From positions 1 through 35,113 of the forward strand of contig JAKBBP010000022.1 of assembly GCA_021808445.1 (NCBI GenBank): a DNA stretch of 35,113 nt, given 5' to 3'. The DNA is from Pseudomonadota bacterium (GTDB lineage Bacteria; Pseudomonadota; Gammaproteobacteria; Burkholderiales; Burkholderiaceae_C). A model generated the notes under the pieces. That model was not told the DNA's origin. It ran no database searches and saw nothing but the letters and a program-made list of their open reading frames with translations. A program made the position numbers and the translations under genes. Positions 14,605 to 22,700 of this stretch are shown here, in pieces (positions within the stretch are counted from its first letter, which is position 1; each line of letters starts with the position of its first letter).

Positions 14605-14674
14605 CATGAAGCCCCAGGCTTGTGACCTGAGGCTTCGCATGTGGCTCGCCGAAGAGGGCGAAAGTTGGCACTGG
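14605..14674 (-). repeat. tRNA-Asn-end/terminator repeat, copy 4
   Basis: On the minus strand CCAGTGCC, TTCGCCC and TTCGGCGAGCCA are all conserved. The hairpin that follows has one changed base in its stem relative to copy 2 and almost no T run (CTTCATGG), so it is the weakest terminator of the set. It separates the HicAB/small-membrane-protein unit from fic. Confidence 0.8.
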
Positions 14675-14707
14675 ACCGCCCTCCTGCGCGTGCCGAGCAG
14701 AACTTCA

Positions 14708-14770
14708 TGTCGACATTTCATCGAAATGACGACACGTCTTCTTGACCTGTCGCCGCCAGCGACATAGGCT
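14708..14770 (+). promoter_or_regulatory. Promoter and inverted-repeat operator of fic
   Basis: An inverted repeat with 12-base arms and one mismatch lies at 14708-14719 (TGTCGACATTTC) and 14723-14734 (GAAATGACGACA). Just downstream, TTGACC (14742-14747) and TAGGCT (14765-14770) are 17 bases apart, placing the transcript start at about the fic ATG (14777). The palindrome would allow a dimeric repressor to bind upstream of the -35. Confidence 0.55.
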
Positions 14771-14776
14771 CAAGTC

Positions 14777-15922
14777 ATGTCGCCAGATTTCGATTCCTGC
14801 ATCATGACACCATCGATCCATTCGTGGCAGGCTGATCGGCCACACAATCATCTGAAGCCCCTGCCACCGGCGACCGAACTGGAAAGCCGTGCCGTGCTCA
14901 AGCTTTGCATCGAGGCTCGCGCGGCCCTGGCAGAGCTGAAGCAAGCCGCCGAGCTGATCCCGAACCAGACGATGCTCATCAATACCATCCCGCTCCTGGA
15001 AGCGAAGGACAGCTCGGAGATCGAGAACATCGTGACCACGACCGACCGGCTTTTCCAGTACGCACACGGCTCGGACAACGCGGATCCAGCGACCCAGGAA
15101 GCCCTGCGCTATCGCACTGCGCTGCACCATGGTTTCCAATCCCTGAACGGTAGGCCGCTGTGCACGGCCACGGCCGTGGAAGTCTGCCGACTCATCAAGG
15201 GAGCGGACATGGACGTGCGCCGCACACCAGGCACGCAACTGGTCAACGACCACACGGGCGAGGTCATCTATACGCCGCCCGAGGGCGAAGCACGCCTGCG
15301 CGACATGCTCGCCAACTGGGAGCGATTCCTGCATGGGCAGGCCGATCTGGACCCCTTGGTCCGCATGGCCGTGGGCCACTACCAGTTCGAAGCCATCCAC
15401 CCGTTCACCGATGGCAATGGGCGGACCGGCCGCATCATCAACACTCTCTATCTGATCCAGGAGAATCTACTCGGACTGCCCATCCTGTACCTCAGCCGCC
15501 ACGTCATCGCGCACAAGGCCGATTACTACGCCCTGCTGCTGGGCGTCACGCGCGATCAGGCATGGGAACCGTGGCTGTGCTTCATGCTGCAGGCCGTGAC
15601 GGAAACGTGCCGATGGACCACGCGGAAGATCGCCGGCATCCGTGCGCTTGCGGAACACACCAAGGACCATGTGCGCGCCCGGCTGCCGAAGATCTACACC
15701 CGCGAACTGGTCGACGTGGTTTTCGAGCAACCCTATTGCCGCATCGGCAACTTGGTCGACAGGGGCATCGCGCAACGCCAGGCCGCCTCCCGATACCTGC
15801 ACGAGCTGGCCGACCACGGCGTGCTGCGCGAAGTACCGCTCGGCAAGGAACGACTGTTCATTCATCCCAAGCTGATGCAACTCCTCGGCAGCGACGACAA
15901 CCGCTTTCAACCCTACGCCTGA
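14777..15922 (+). CDS. Fic-domain protein (class II, self-inhibited AMPylase type)
   Basis: Fic proteins transfer a nucleotide monophosphate, usually AMP, to a hydroxyl on a target protein. The 381-residue product has the full active-site motif HPFTDGNGRTGR at 208-219. Upstream, SSEIEN at 79-84 matches the inhibitory helix pattern (S/T)xxxE(G/N), with E83 as the inhibitory glutamate. This places it in the class with the inhibitor in the same chain, so no separate antitoxin is needed. A winged-helix-like region sits near the C-terminus (about 325-370: NLVDRGIAQRQAASRYLHEL, then GVLREV). The start at 14777 lies at the predicted transcript start with no ribosome site. The next ATG at 14804 begins MTPSIHSWQADRP and is a reasonable alternative. 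All catalytic residues are present. Confidence 0.9.
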   Translation: MSPDFDSCIMTPSIHSWQADRPHNHLKPLPPATELESRAVLKLCIEARAALAELKQAAELIPNQTMLINTIPLLEAKDSSEIENIVTTTDRLFQYAHGSDNADPATQEALRYRTALHHGFQSLNGRPLCTATAVEVCRLIKGADMDVRRTPGTQLVNDHTGEVIYTPPEGEARLRDMLANWERFLHGQADLDPLVRMAVGHYQFEAIHPFTDGNGRTGRIINTLYLIQENLLGLPILYLSRHVIAHKADYYALLLGVTRDQAWEPWLCFMLQAVTETCRWTTRKIAGIRALAEHTKDHVRARLPKIYTRELVDVVFEQPYCRIGNLVDRGIAQRQAASRYLHELADHGVLREVPLGKERLFIHPKLMQLLGSDDNRFQPYA

Positions 15923-15949
15923 TCTGGCGCGGCGAGCGCCGAGCGCGCA

Positions 15950-15983
15950 TAAAAAAGCCCCAGGCTTGTGACCTGGGGCTTCG
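15950..15983 (-). terminator. Rho-independent terminator of tRNA-Asn
   Basis: On the minus strand, five bases after the tRNA 3' CCA, a perfect 10-bp stem (AAGCCCCAGG with CCTGGGGCTT, plus positions 15955-15964 and 15972-15981) with a seven-base loop is followed by six T. The same hairpin occurs in repeat copy 2, and with one changed stem base in copies 1 and 4. Confidence 0.9.
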
Positions 15984-15987
15984 AATT

Positions 15988-16063
15988 TGGCTCCCCGACC
16001 TGGGCTCGAACCAGGGACCTACGGATTAACAGTCCGGCGCTCTACCGACTGAGCTATCGGGGA
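15988..16063 (-). tRNA. tRNA-Asn (anticodon GTT)
   Basis: A 76-base cloverleaf with encoded CCA. The acceptor arms TCCCCGA and TCGGGGA pair; the D arm contains AGCTCAGTCGGTAGAGC; the anticodon loop reads CTGTTAA (anticodon GTT); the T arm is CCTGG-TTCGAGC-CCAGG. Its 3' end faces the toxin-antitoxin island, and sequences like this end recur between the modules. Confidence 0.97.
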
Positions 16064-16074
16064 ACAAGCCGCAC

Positions 16075-16104
16075 AGTATAAAGCGGATTCGCCGCGCGCG
16101 GCAA
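16075..16104 (-). promoter_or_regulatory. Promoter of tRNA-Asn
   Basis: On the minus strand TTGCCG (16099-16104) and TATACT (16075-16080) are 18 bases apart. A GC-rich discriminator follows, usual for stable RNA promoters, and transcription should start close to the mature 5' end at 16063. Confidence 0.65.
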
Positions 16105-16120
16105 GGCCCGCCAGGCAGCT

Positions 16121-16747
16121 TCAGTCCTGTGCCGCCGGCGATGCGAGCATGCGTTGCACGTAACGGGCAATCAGGTCGACTTCCAGGTTCACCGAGGCGC
16201 CCTCGCGCAACTGATGCAGATTGGTGTGCTCGAGGGTGTGGGGAATCAGGTTGATGTGGATGCGCGCGCCGCCATCGGCGCTGTCCTCGACACGGTTGAC
16301 GGTCAGGCTCACGCCGTTGACCACGACCGAGCCCTTGTAGGCGAAGAAGCTTGCCAGCCCGGCCGGCGCGGCCAGCACCAGGTGACGCGACTCTCCCGCC
16401 GGCTCGAAGCTCTGCACCCGCCCCACGGCGTCCACATGGCCGGTCACCAGATGGCCGCCCAGCCGGGTGGACAGCGTCAGCGACTGCTCGAGATTGAGCA
16501 GGCTGCCCTGCCGGTCCAGCCCGCAGGTACGCCGCAGGCTCTCGGCGGAAACATCGAAGCTGAAATGCTGCGGGCCCATCTCCACGACGGTCATGCAGGC
16601 ACCGCTGCAGCAGATGCTGTCGCCCAGGGCCGCTCCGTCCAGCCAACCGGGGGGGGTGCTCACCCGCACGCGCAGGCCCGCGCCCTCTCCCGGCAGCGCC
16701 GAGGTGGATTCGATGCGCCCGAGGGCGGTGATGATTCCGGTGAACAT
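16121..16747 (-). CDS. ribE: Riboflavin synthase, alpha subunit
   Basis: This cytoplasmic enzyme joins two molecules of 6,7-dimethyl-8-ribityllumazine to give riboflavin and a pyrimidine by-product, the last step of riboflavin synthesis. The 208-residue protein starts with the typical MFTGII. It has two similar lumazine-binding halves: about 1-95 (GDSICCSGACMTVVE) and about 96-195 (LGGHLVTGHVDAVG, then VVVNGVSLTVNRV, then LIPHTLEHTNL). An AGGAG site precedes the ATG. It is divergent from ybgC, with a 39-base gap that must hold both promoters. No FMN riboswitch fits in that gap. Confidence 0.96.
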   Translation of the reverse strand: MFTGIITALGRIESTSALPGEGAGLRVRVSTPPGWLDGAALGDSICCSGACMTVVEMGPQHFSFDVSAESLRRTCGLDRQGSLLNLEQSLTLSTRLGGHLVTGHVDAVGRVQSFEPAGESRHLVLAAPAGLASFFAYKGSVVVNGVSLTVNRVEDSADGGARIHINLIPHTLEHTNLHQLREGASVNLEVDLIARYVQRMLASPAAQD

Positions 16748-16786
16748 GACAGGCGACTCCTGGTCGGGCTCATTACACTGCGGGGC

Positions 16787-17224
16787 ATGTTAGCGACCCC
16801 CTCTTTTTCTCGTGATGCATTCGCGAGATTCGTCCTGCCCCTGCGCGTGTACTGGGAAGACACCGATGCCGGCGGCGTCGTGTACTACGCCAACTACCTC
16901 AAGTTCTGCGAGCGCGCCCGCAGCGAATGGCTGCGCAGCGTGGGCGTCGACCAGCAGCAGCTGGCGCAGACCGAGGGCTTGATGTTCGTGGTCAGCAGCG
17001 CCCAGGTGCGGTACCTGAGCCCGGCGCGCCTGGACGACGCCTTGCTGGTAGGGGTGGACTTCGGAGCGCGCGGCGCGGCCAGCCTGGAATTCGTGCAGGA
17101 AGTGCGCCGCGACGATCCGGCGCGCACCCTGCTGGCGCAGGCGACGGTGCAGGTGGCCTGCGTGCAGGCGCAGAGCTTTCGTCCCCAGCGCATGCCCGAG
17201 CGCATCCGGCGCGCGGTGGGCTGA
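16787..17224 (+). CDS. ybgC: YbgC-type acyl-CoA thioesterase of the Tol-Pal cluster
   Basis: This is a 145-residue hotdog-fold thioesterase, always found next to tolQ and acting on acyl-CoA or acyl-ACP near the inner membrane. The active-site region VYWEDTDAGGVVYYANYLKFCERAR contains the conserved Asp and the GVVYYANY helix start. The protein ends RPQRMPERIRRAVG, a normal ending for the family. I chose the ATG at 16787, with a GGGG site just before it; the frame is open far upstream but is antisense to ribE. It is the first gene of the first Tol cluster. Confidence 0.94.
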   Translation: MLATPSFSRDAFARFVLPLRVYWEDTDAGGVVYYANYLKFCERARSEWLRSVGVDQQQLAQTEGLMFVVSSAQVRYLSPARLDDALLVGVDFGARGAASLEFVQEVRRDDPARTLLAQATVQVACVQAQSFRPQRMPERIRRAVG

Positions 17225-17365
17225 GAGCCTGGCGCGCCCGGCTCCGGTCCCCCGCCACCGCCCAGGCGGGAGACGGCGGCGGGCGCCAAGGCACAATAGG
17301 GGGTGCGCGGCGCGCCCCGTTCGGGCTCGAATCCGCGGCCCGACTTCCCTGACTGTCAATTGCGC

Positions 17366-18109
17366 ATGGACCAGAACTTTTCCATCGTTTCGCTCGTGCT
17401 CGGCGCGAGCACCGTCGTGCAGATCGTGCTGGCTCTGCTGCTGTCGGTATCGCTGGCGAGCTGGACGGTGATCTTTCGCAAGTACTTCTCCGTGAAGGAA
17501 GCGCGGGTCAAGACCGATGAGTTCGAGCAGGAATTCTGGTCGGGCACCAGCCTGAACGACCTGTACCAGGCGGCGGTCGGCGCCGCGCGGCGCGGCAGCC
17601 CGCTACAGCGCATCTTCGCCTCGGGCATGCGCGAATTCCTCAAGCTGCGCGAGCGCAGGCTGGACCCGACCACCCTGGTCGACGGCGCGCGAAGGGCCAT
17701 GCGCGCCGCGCAGCAACGGGAAATGGACGTGATCGAGTCCAACCTGTCCTTCCTGGCCTCGGTGGCTTCGGTGTCGCCCTACGTGGGCCTGTTTGGCACG
17801 GTGTGGGGCATCATGCATGCCTTCGTGGGCCTCTCCAACCTGCAGCAGGTCACGCTGGCCACGGTGGCCCCGGGCATCGCCGAGGCGCTGGTGGCCACCG
17901 CCATCGGTCTGTTCGCGGCCATTCCCGCGGTGATCGCCTACAACTTCTTCGCGCGCGACATCGACCGGCTGTCGATTCGCTTCGAGTCCTTCATGGAGGA
18001 GTTCTCGAACATCCTCCAGCGCCAGGTGGCGCCGCACGCCGGTTCGGGTTCGGGCTCCGGAGTGGCCGCCGGCGCCTCGCGCTTCCCCTCCGACGCCGGG
18101 AGCCGTTGA
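17366..18109 (+). CDS. tolQ: TolQ, inner-membrane proton-channel component
   Basis: TolQ forms, with TolR, the proton-driven motor of the Tol-Pal system that constricts the outer membrane at cell division. The 247-residue protein has a first membrane helix at about 10-34 (LVLGASTVVQIVLALLLSVS) and a large cytoplasmic loop. The conserved pair of helices follows at about 130-200, with SVSPYVGLFGTVWGIMHAF and ATAIGLFAAIPAVIAYN, as in the ExbB/TolQ/MotA family. The ATG at 17366 starts the conserved part. The 141-base gap after ybgC contains CACAATAG at about 17292, a possible -10. tolR follows after one base. Confidence 0.96.
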   Translation: MDQNFSIVSLVLGASTVVQIVLALLLSVSLASWTVIFRKYFSVKEARVKTDEFEQEFWSGTSLNDLYQAAVGAARRGSPLQRIFASGMREFLKLRERRLDPTTLVDGARRAMRAAQQREMDVIESNLSFLASVASVSPYVGLFGTVWGIMHAFVGLSNLQQVTLATVAPGIAEALVATAIGLFAAIPAVIAYNFFARDIDRLSIRFESFMEEFSNILQRQVAPHAGSGSGSGVAAGASRFPSDAGSR

Positions 18110-18110
18110 C

Positions 18111-18587
18111 GTGGCCGCCATCCAGCAGCGTTCGGGCGGCGCGCGCCGGCGCGCGCTGGCCGAGATCAACGTCGTGCCCTACATCGACGTGATGCTCGTG
18201 CTGCTGATCATTTTCATGGTCACGGCACCGCTGATCACGCCCAGCCTGGTCAAACTGCCCACGGTGGGCTCGGCCACGCGGGCCCCGGACACCGTGGTGG
18301 AGGTGGACCTGCGCACCGACCAGACCCTGCAGGCGCGCCTGATCGATCCCAAGGCCAAACCGGGCGACCCGTCGCTGCAACCGCAGGACGTGACGGCCCA
18401 ATCCCTGGCGCAAAGCGTGGCGCAGCTGGCGGCCGCCTCCGGCGGCACGCTGGCCGACACGCCGGTCATGATCGCGGCGGACAAGAACGTCAAGTACGAC
18501 GACGTGATGAAACTGCTCAACCGTCTGAAGCAGGCCGGCGTGCAGCGCGTGGGCCTGGCCGTCGCCGGCTCCGGCGGGGGGCGCTGA
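18111..18587 (+). CDS. tolR: TolR, ExbD-family stator protein
   Basis: TolR has 158 residues, with one membrane helix at about 22-42 carrying the essential aspartate D26 in INVVPYIDVMLVLLIIFMV. A periplasmic ExbD-like domain follows, ending VMIAADKNVKYDDVMKLLNRLKQAGVQRVGLA. The start is GTG at 18111, one base after the tolQ stop. A 30-residue insertion rich in Pro, Gln and Ala (about 80-110) makes it slightly longer than the E. coli protein. Confidence 0.95.
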   Translation: MAAIQQRSGGARRRALAEINVVPYIDVMLVLLIIFMVTAPLITPSLVKLPTVGSATRAPDTVVEVDLRTDQTLQARLIDPKAKPGDPSLQPQDVTAQSLAQSVAQLAAASGGTLADTPVMIAADKNVKYDDVMKLLNRLKQAGVQRVGLAVAGSGGGR

Positions 18588-18657
18588 GCCCCGCGTCAAC
18601 GCCACGCCCCGCGCACGCGTTGAACCCGATGCAACCGCAGATCTTCCGCCCTCGCCC

Positions 18658-19647
18658 ATGAACCAGCCCGCCGCAGACGCCCTGCGTCCGCCGCCCGAAC
18701 GCCGCAGCGTGCGCGCGCTGCTGCTCGCGCTGCTCATGCACCTGTTGCTGGTGGTGCTGATCGCGTTCGGCGTGCACTGGCACAGCCACACGCCCCAGGC
18801 GGTGCAGGCCGAGCTGTGGGCACCCACCGCTCGCCTGGCCGCGCCTCCGCCTCCCAAGCCGGTGGAGCAGGTCCAGCCCCAAGCCAAGCCCCAACCCCAG
18901 CCCCAGCCCCAGCCAGCCCCCCCGCCGCCCAAGGCGCAGGTGACGCCGCAGCCGGATCAGGCCGAGATTGCTCTGCGTGAAAAGCGCAAGCAGGAACAGG
19001 AGCAGAAAAAGCTTCGCGCCGAACAACTGGCCCAGGAAAAGGCTGCCAAGCTCGCCGAGCAGCAGCACCAGCAAGAGCTGATGCAACAGCGCCTGGCCGC
19101 GCAGAAGGCTGCCGAGGCCCAGGCTGCAGCCGAGAAACTTGCCGAACAGAAAGCCGCCGAGAAGGCCGCCGAGAAAGCCGCCGAGAAGGCTGCCAGGCTC
19201 AAGGCCGCGAAGGAGAAGGCCGAGCGCCTGGCCGCGCAGCGGCGCCAGGAGCAGCAGCTCGCCAAACTGCAGCAGCAAAGCCGCCAGGATTATCTGAAGA
19301 GCCTGATGTCGCAGGCCGGCAGCGGCGCATCGCCGGCCGGCACGGCCGCGACCAGCGCGGGGCCTTCGGGCGGCTACGCCGCACGCCTGGCCACGCTGAT
19401 CCGCGAGAACGTGATCTACCCCCAGGTGGACCAGATCAACGGCAACCCCAAGGTCACGCTGTCGGTCATGCTGGACCCCAATTCGGGGGAAGTGCTGGGG
19501 GTCTCCGTGAAACACTCCAGCGGCGTGCCCACCTGGGACGCCGCGGTCGTGCGCGCGGTCAAGCGCCTGGGCAAACTGCCCAGCGACCACGGTCGGTGGT
19601 GGACTCCGATGGAAGTGGTCGCCGGACCTAGGGACCAGACGAACTGA
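18658..19647 (+). CDS. tolA: TolA, periplasm-spanning link protein
   Basis: TolA couples the TolQR motor to TolB and Pal across the periplasm. The 329-residue protein has an N-terminal membrane helix at about 20-40. A Pro/Gln-rich stretch follows at about 62-98 (repeated QPQP). Then comes a long charged alanine helix at about 100-220 with AEKA repeats, and a C-terminal TonB-like domain from about 240 (VIYPQVDQINGNPKVTLSV, then SGVPTWDAAVVRAVKRLG). The gap of 70 bases after tolR shows no clear terminator. The tolB-pal genes that normally follow are about 10 kb downstream. Confidence 0.95.
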   Translation: MNQPAADALRPPPERRSVRALLLALLMHLLLVVLIAFGVHWHSHTPQAVQAELWAPTARLAAPPPPKPVEQVQPQAKPQPQPQPQPAPPPPKAQVTPQPDQAEIALREKRKQEQEQKKLRAEQLAQEKAAKLAEQQHQQELMQQRLAAQKAAEAQAAAEKLAEQKAAEKAAEKAAEKAARLKAAKEKAERLAAQRRQEQQLAKLQQQSRQDYLKSLMSQAGSGASPAGTAATSAGPSGGYAARLATLIRENVIYPQVDQINGNPKVTLSVMLDPNSGEVLGVSVKHSSGVPTWDAAVVRAVKRLGKLPSDHGRWWTPMEVVAGPRDQTN

Positions 19648-19704
19648 GCCGGCATCCGGATGCGCTGCCTGGACGCGGCGCATCCCGGAACCGCGCCACT
19701 CGGG

Positions 19705-19719
19705 GCCGCGGTCCGCGGC
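19705..19719. terminator. Possible hairpin between tolA and dnaE ends
   Basis: GCCGCG-GTC-CGCGGC is a 6-bp stem with a 3-base loop in the gap between the convergent genes tolA and dnaE. Neither strand has a T run after it, so it is at best a weak intrinsic terminator. Confidence 0.3.
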
Positions 19720-19729
19720 TCTGCCCGAT

Positions 19730-22700
19730 TCAGTGCCAGGAAGGCGGCTGCTGCGACTCGCCGCCGTCGTAGACCACCTGCACCTGCCCCTGCAGCGCCA
19801 GCTGGCCCAGCGCGGCCAGCGTGTCGTCGCCGGGGCGCAGCCGCAAGCGGTCCACCCGCAGGGTCGCGCGCGCGCCACCGCGCTCGAGCTCCAGCTCCAG
19901 CGGCAAGCCGTCGTCGCCCTCCTGCGGCGCGTGGCTGCGCGCCAGCTCGATCAGCGAGCTGGCGTCGCCCATGCCATTGACCCGCATGCGGATGCGCCGC
20001 CCCAGGCGCTCCCGGGCCTGCTCCAGGGTCCACACCGCGTCCACGTTGAAGCGGATGCCTCCGCTGAACCGGTCGGCCATGGCGCGGCCCTGGAACACCA
20101 GAAGTTCGTCGTCGCGCAGCAAGGCCCGGACGGTGTCGAGCAGGCGCTCGTTGACCACCGTCTCGAGCATGCCCGAGCGGTCCTCCAGCGTGACGATGGC
20201 CACGCGCCCGCGCTGACCCTGCACCACCCGCACGGCCGCCACGATGCCCGCCACCAGCACGCTGTCGCGCGACTCGGTCAGCTCGGCCAGCGGCCGCGGC
20301 GCGAAGCGGCGCACTTCCTCCGCGTGCGCGTCGAACAGATGGCCGCTGAGCACGAAGCCGATGGCCAGCTTTTCCTCGGAAAGGCGCTGACGCAGGTCCC
20401 AGGGGGGCTGCTGCACCGGCTCGGGCGCGGCCGCCGGCCCCTCGGGCAGCATGTCGAACAGCCCCCCCTGGTCGGCATGCTCGGCGCGCTGCGCGGCATG
20501 TTCCAGCGCCATGCCCACCCCGGCCATCAGCGTGGCACGGTTGGGGTCCAGGTTGTCGAAAGCGCCGCCTCGGATCAGCGCCTCCAGCACGCGACGGTTG
20601 ATGCGCGCGCGGTCGACGCGCTCCGCGAAATCCATCAGCGAGCGGAAAGGCCCGCCGGCCTCGCGAGCCTCCACGATGGCCTCGATGGCCGCGCGCCCGG
20701 TGCCCTTGATCGCCCCGAGCGCGTAGCGGATGGTGCGCGCGTCCACCGCGTCGAATCGCCACTGGCCCTCGTTGACGTCGGGCAGCAGGATGTTCAACCC
20801 CATGGCCCGCGCGTCGTCCACCAGCACCTTGAGCTTGTCGGTGTCGTCCAGCGCGATGCTCATGTTGGCCGCCATGAACTCGGCCGGGTAGTGCGCCTTG
20901 AGCCAGGCCGTCTGCACGGCCAGCAGCGCGTAGGCGGCGGCATGGGACTTGTTGAAGCCGTAGCCGGCGAACTTCTCCATCAAGTCGAAGATCTCGTTGG
21001 CCTTCTCCGGGGGAATGCCGTTCCTGGCCGCGCCCTCGGCGAAGATGCCCCGGTGCTTGGCCATCTCCTCGGCTTTTTTCTTGCCCATGGCGCGGCGCAG
21101 CAGATCGGCGCCGCCCAGCGAATAGCCGCCGATGACCTGCGCCACCTGCATCACCTGCTCCTGGTAGACCATGATGCCGTAGGTCTCCTCGAGCACCGGC
21201 GCCATGCGCGGATCCGGGTACTCGATGGCCTCGGTTCCCGCCTTGCGCTGGCAGTAGCTGGGGATCAGGTCCATCGGTCCGGGCCGGTACAGTGCGACCA
21301 GCGCGATGATGTCCTCGAAGCGATCGGGCCGGGCGTCGCGCAGCATGCCCTGCATGCCGCGCGATTCCAGCTGGAACACGGCCACCGTGTCGCCGCGCGC
21401 CATGAGCTTGTAGCTGGCCGGGTCGTCGAGGGGGATGTCCTCCATGCGGAACCCGGCCCTCTCCGGGTGGTTGCGCCGGATGTTGCGTACCGCGAGATCC
21501 AGGATGGTCAGCGTGGCCAGGCCCAGGAAGTCGAACTTGACCAGGCCGATGGCTTCGACGTCGTCCTTGTCGTACTGCGAGACCGCGTCGCTGCTGCCGG
21601 GCTGCGCGTACAGCGGGCAGAAATCAGTGAGCTTGCCCGGGGCGATGAGCACTCCGCCGGCGTGCATGCCGATGTTGCGCGGCAGACCTTCGAGCTGGCG
21701 GGCCAGGCCCAGCAGCTGCCGGACCTCCTCCTCCTGCTCCATGCGTTCCTTGAGCTGGGGCTCCATGCCGATGGCCTGCTCGATGGTCACGTGCTGGCCC
21801 GGCTTGTTGGGGATCAGCTTGGCCAGCTGGTCGCAGAAGTTGTAGCCCAGCTCCTGCACGCGCCCCGCGTCGCGCAGCGCGGCTCTGGCGGCCAGGGTCC
21901 CGAAGGTGGCGATCTGCGATACGGCCTCGACGCCGTACTTCTGCTTCACGTAGTCGATCACCCGGTCGCGGTTCTCCTGGCAGAAGTCGATGTCGAAGTC
22001 GGGCATGGACACCCGCTCCGGGTTCAGGAAGCGCTCGAACAGCAGCTTGTAGGCCAGAGGATCCAGGTCGGTGATGCGCAGGCTGTAGGCCACCAGCGAG
22101 CCCGCGCCCGAACCCCGCCCCGGGCCCACCGGACATCCGTTGTCCTTGGCCCAGTTGATGAAATCGGCCACGATGAGGAAGTAGCCCTCGAAGCCCATCT
22201 TGGCGATGGTCGCAAGCTCGAACTCCAGGCGCTCGACGTAGCGCGCGCGCTCCCGGTCGCGGCGCGCCGCGTCGGGGTACAGCCCCTCCAGGCGCCGCTC
22301 CAGCCCGGCGTAGGACTCGGCGCGGAAGAATTCGGCCAGCGGCTGCCCGTCCGGGGTGGGGAAATGCGGCAGCTGCGGCTTGCCCAGCACCAGCGTGAGG
22401 TTGCAGCGGCGCGCGATCTCCACGCTGTTGCGCAGCGCCGAAGGCAGATCGGCGAACAACTCGCTCATCTGGGCGCTGGTCTTGAAGTATTGCTCGGGCG
22501 TGAAGTGGCGCTGGCGCCGTGGATTGCCCAGGGTCTCGCCCTCGGCGATGCACACCCGCGCTTCGTGCGCCTCGAAATCGCTCTGCGCCAGGAACTGCAC
22601 GGGGTGCGTGGCCACCAAGGCGATGTCCAGCTCGGCGGCCAGCCTGGCCGCGGCCGCCACGTGGCGCGCGCAGTCGGCGTGCCCGCTGCGCTGCACCTCG

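Noticed and set aside
11395-15983. Integron-type cassette array with attC sites
   Set aside because: The cassettes share orientation and size with integron cassettes, but the repeats lack the paired core sites (RYYYAAC/GTTRRRY) of attC and contain a clear tRNA-like end and terminator instead. No integrase of that type is seen.
16748-16786. FMN riboswitch upstream of ribE
   Set aside because: The gap to the divergent ybgC gene is only 39 bases, far too short for the riboswitch.
18877-19200. Possible short tandem DNA repeats (CAGCCC, GCCGAGAAGGCC)
   Set aside because: These encode the Pro/Gln stretch and the AEKA helix of TolA, a normal feature of that protein.
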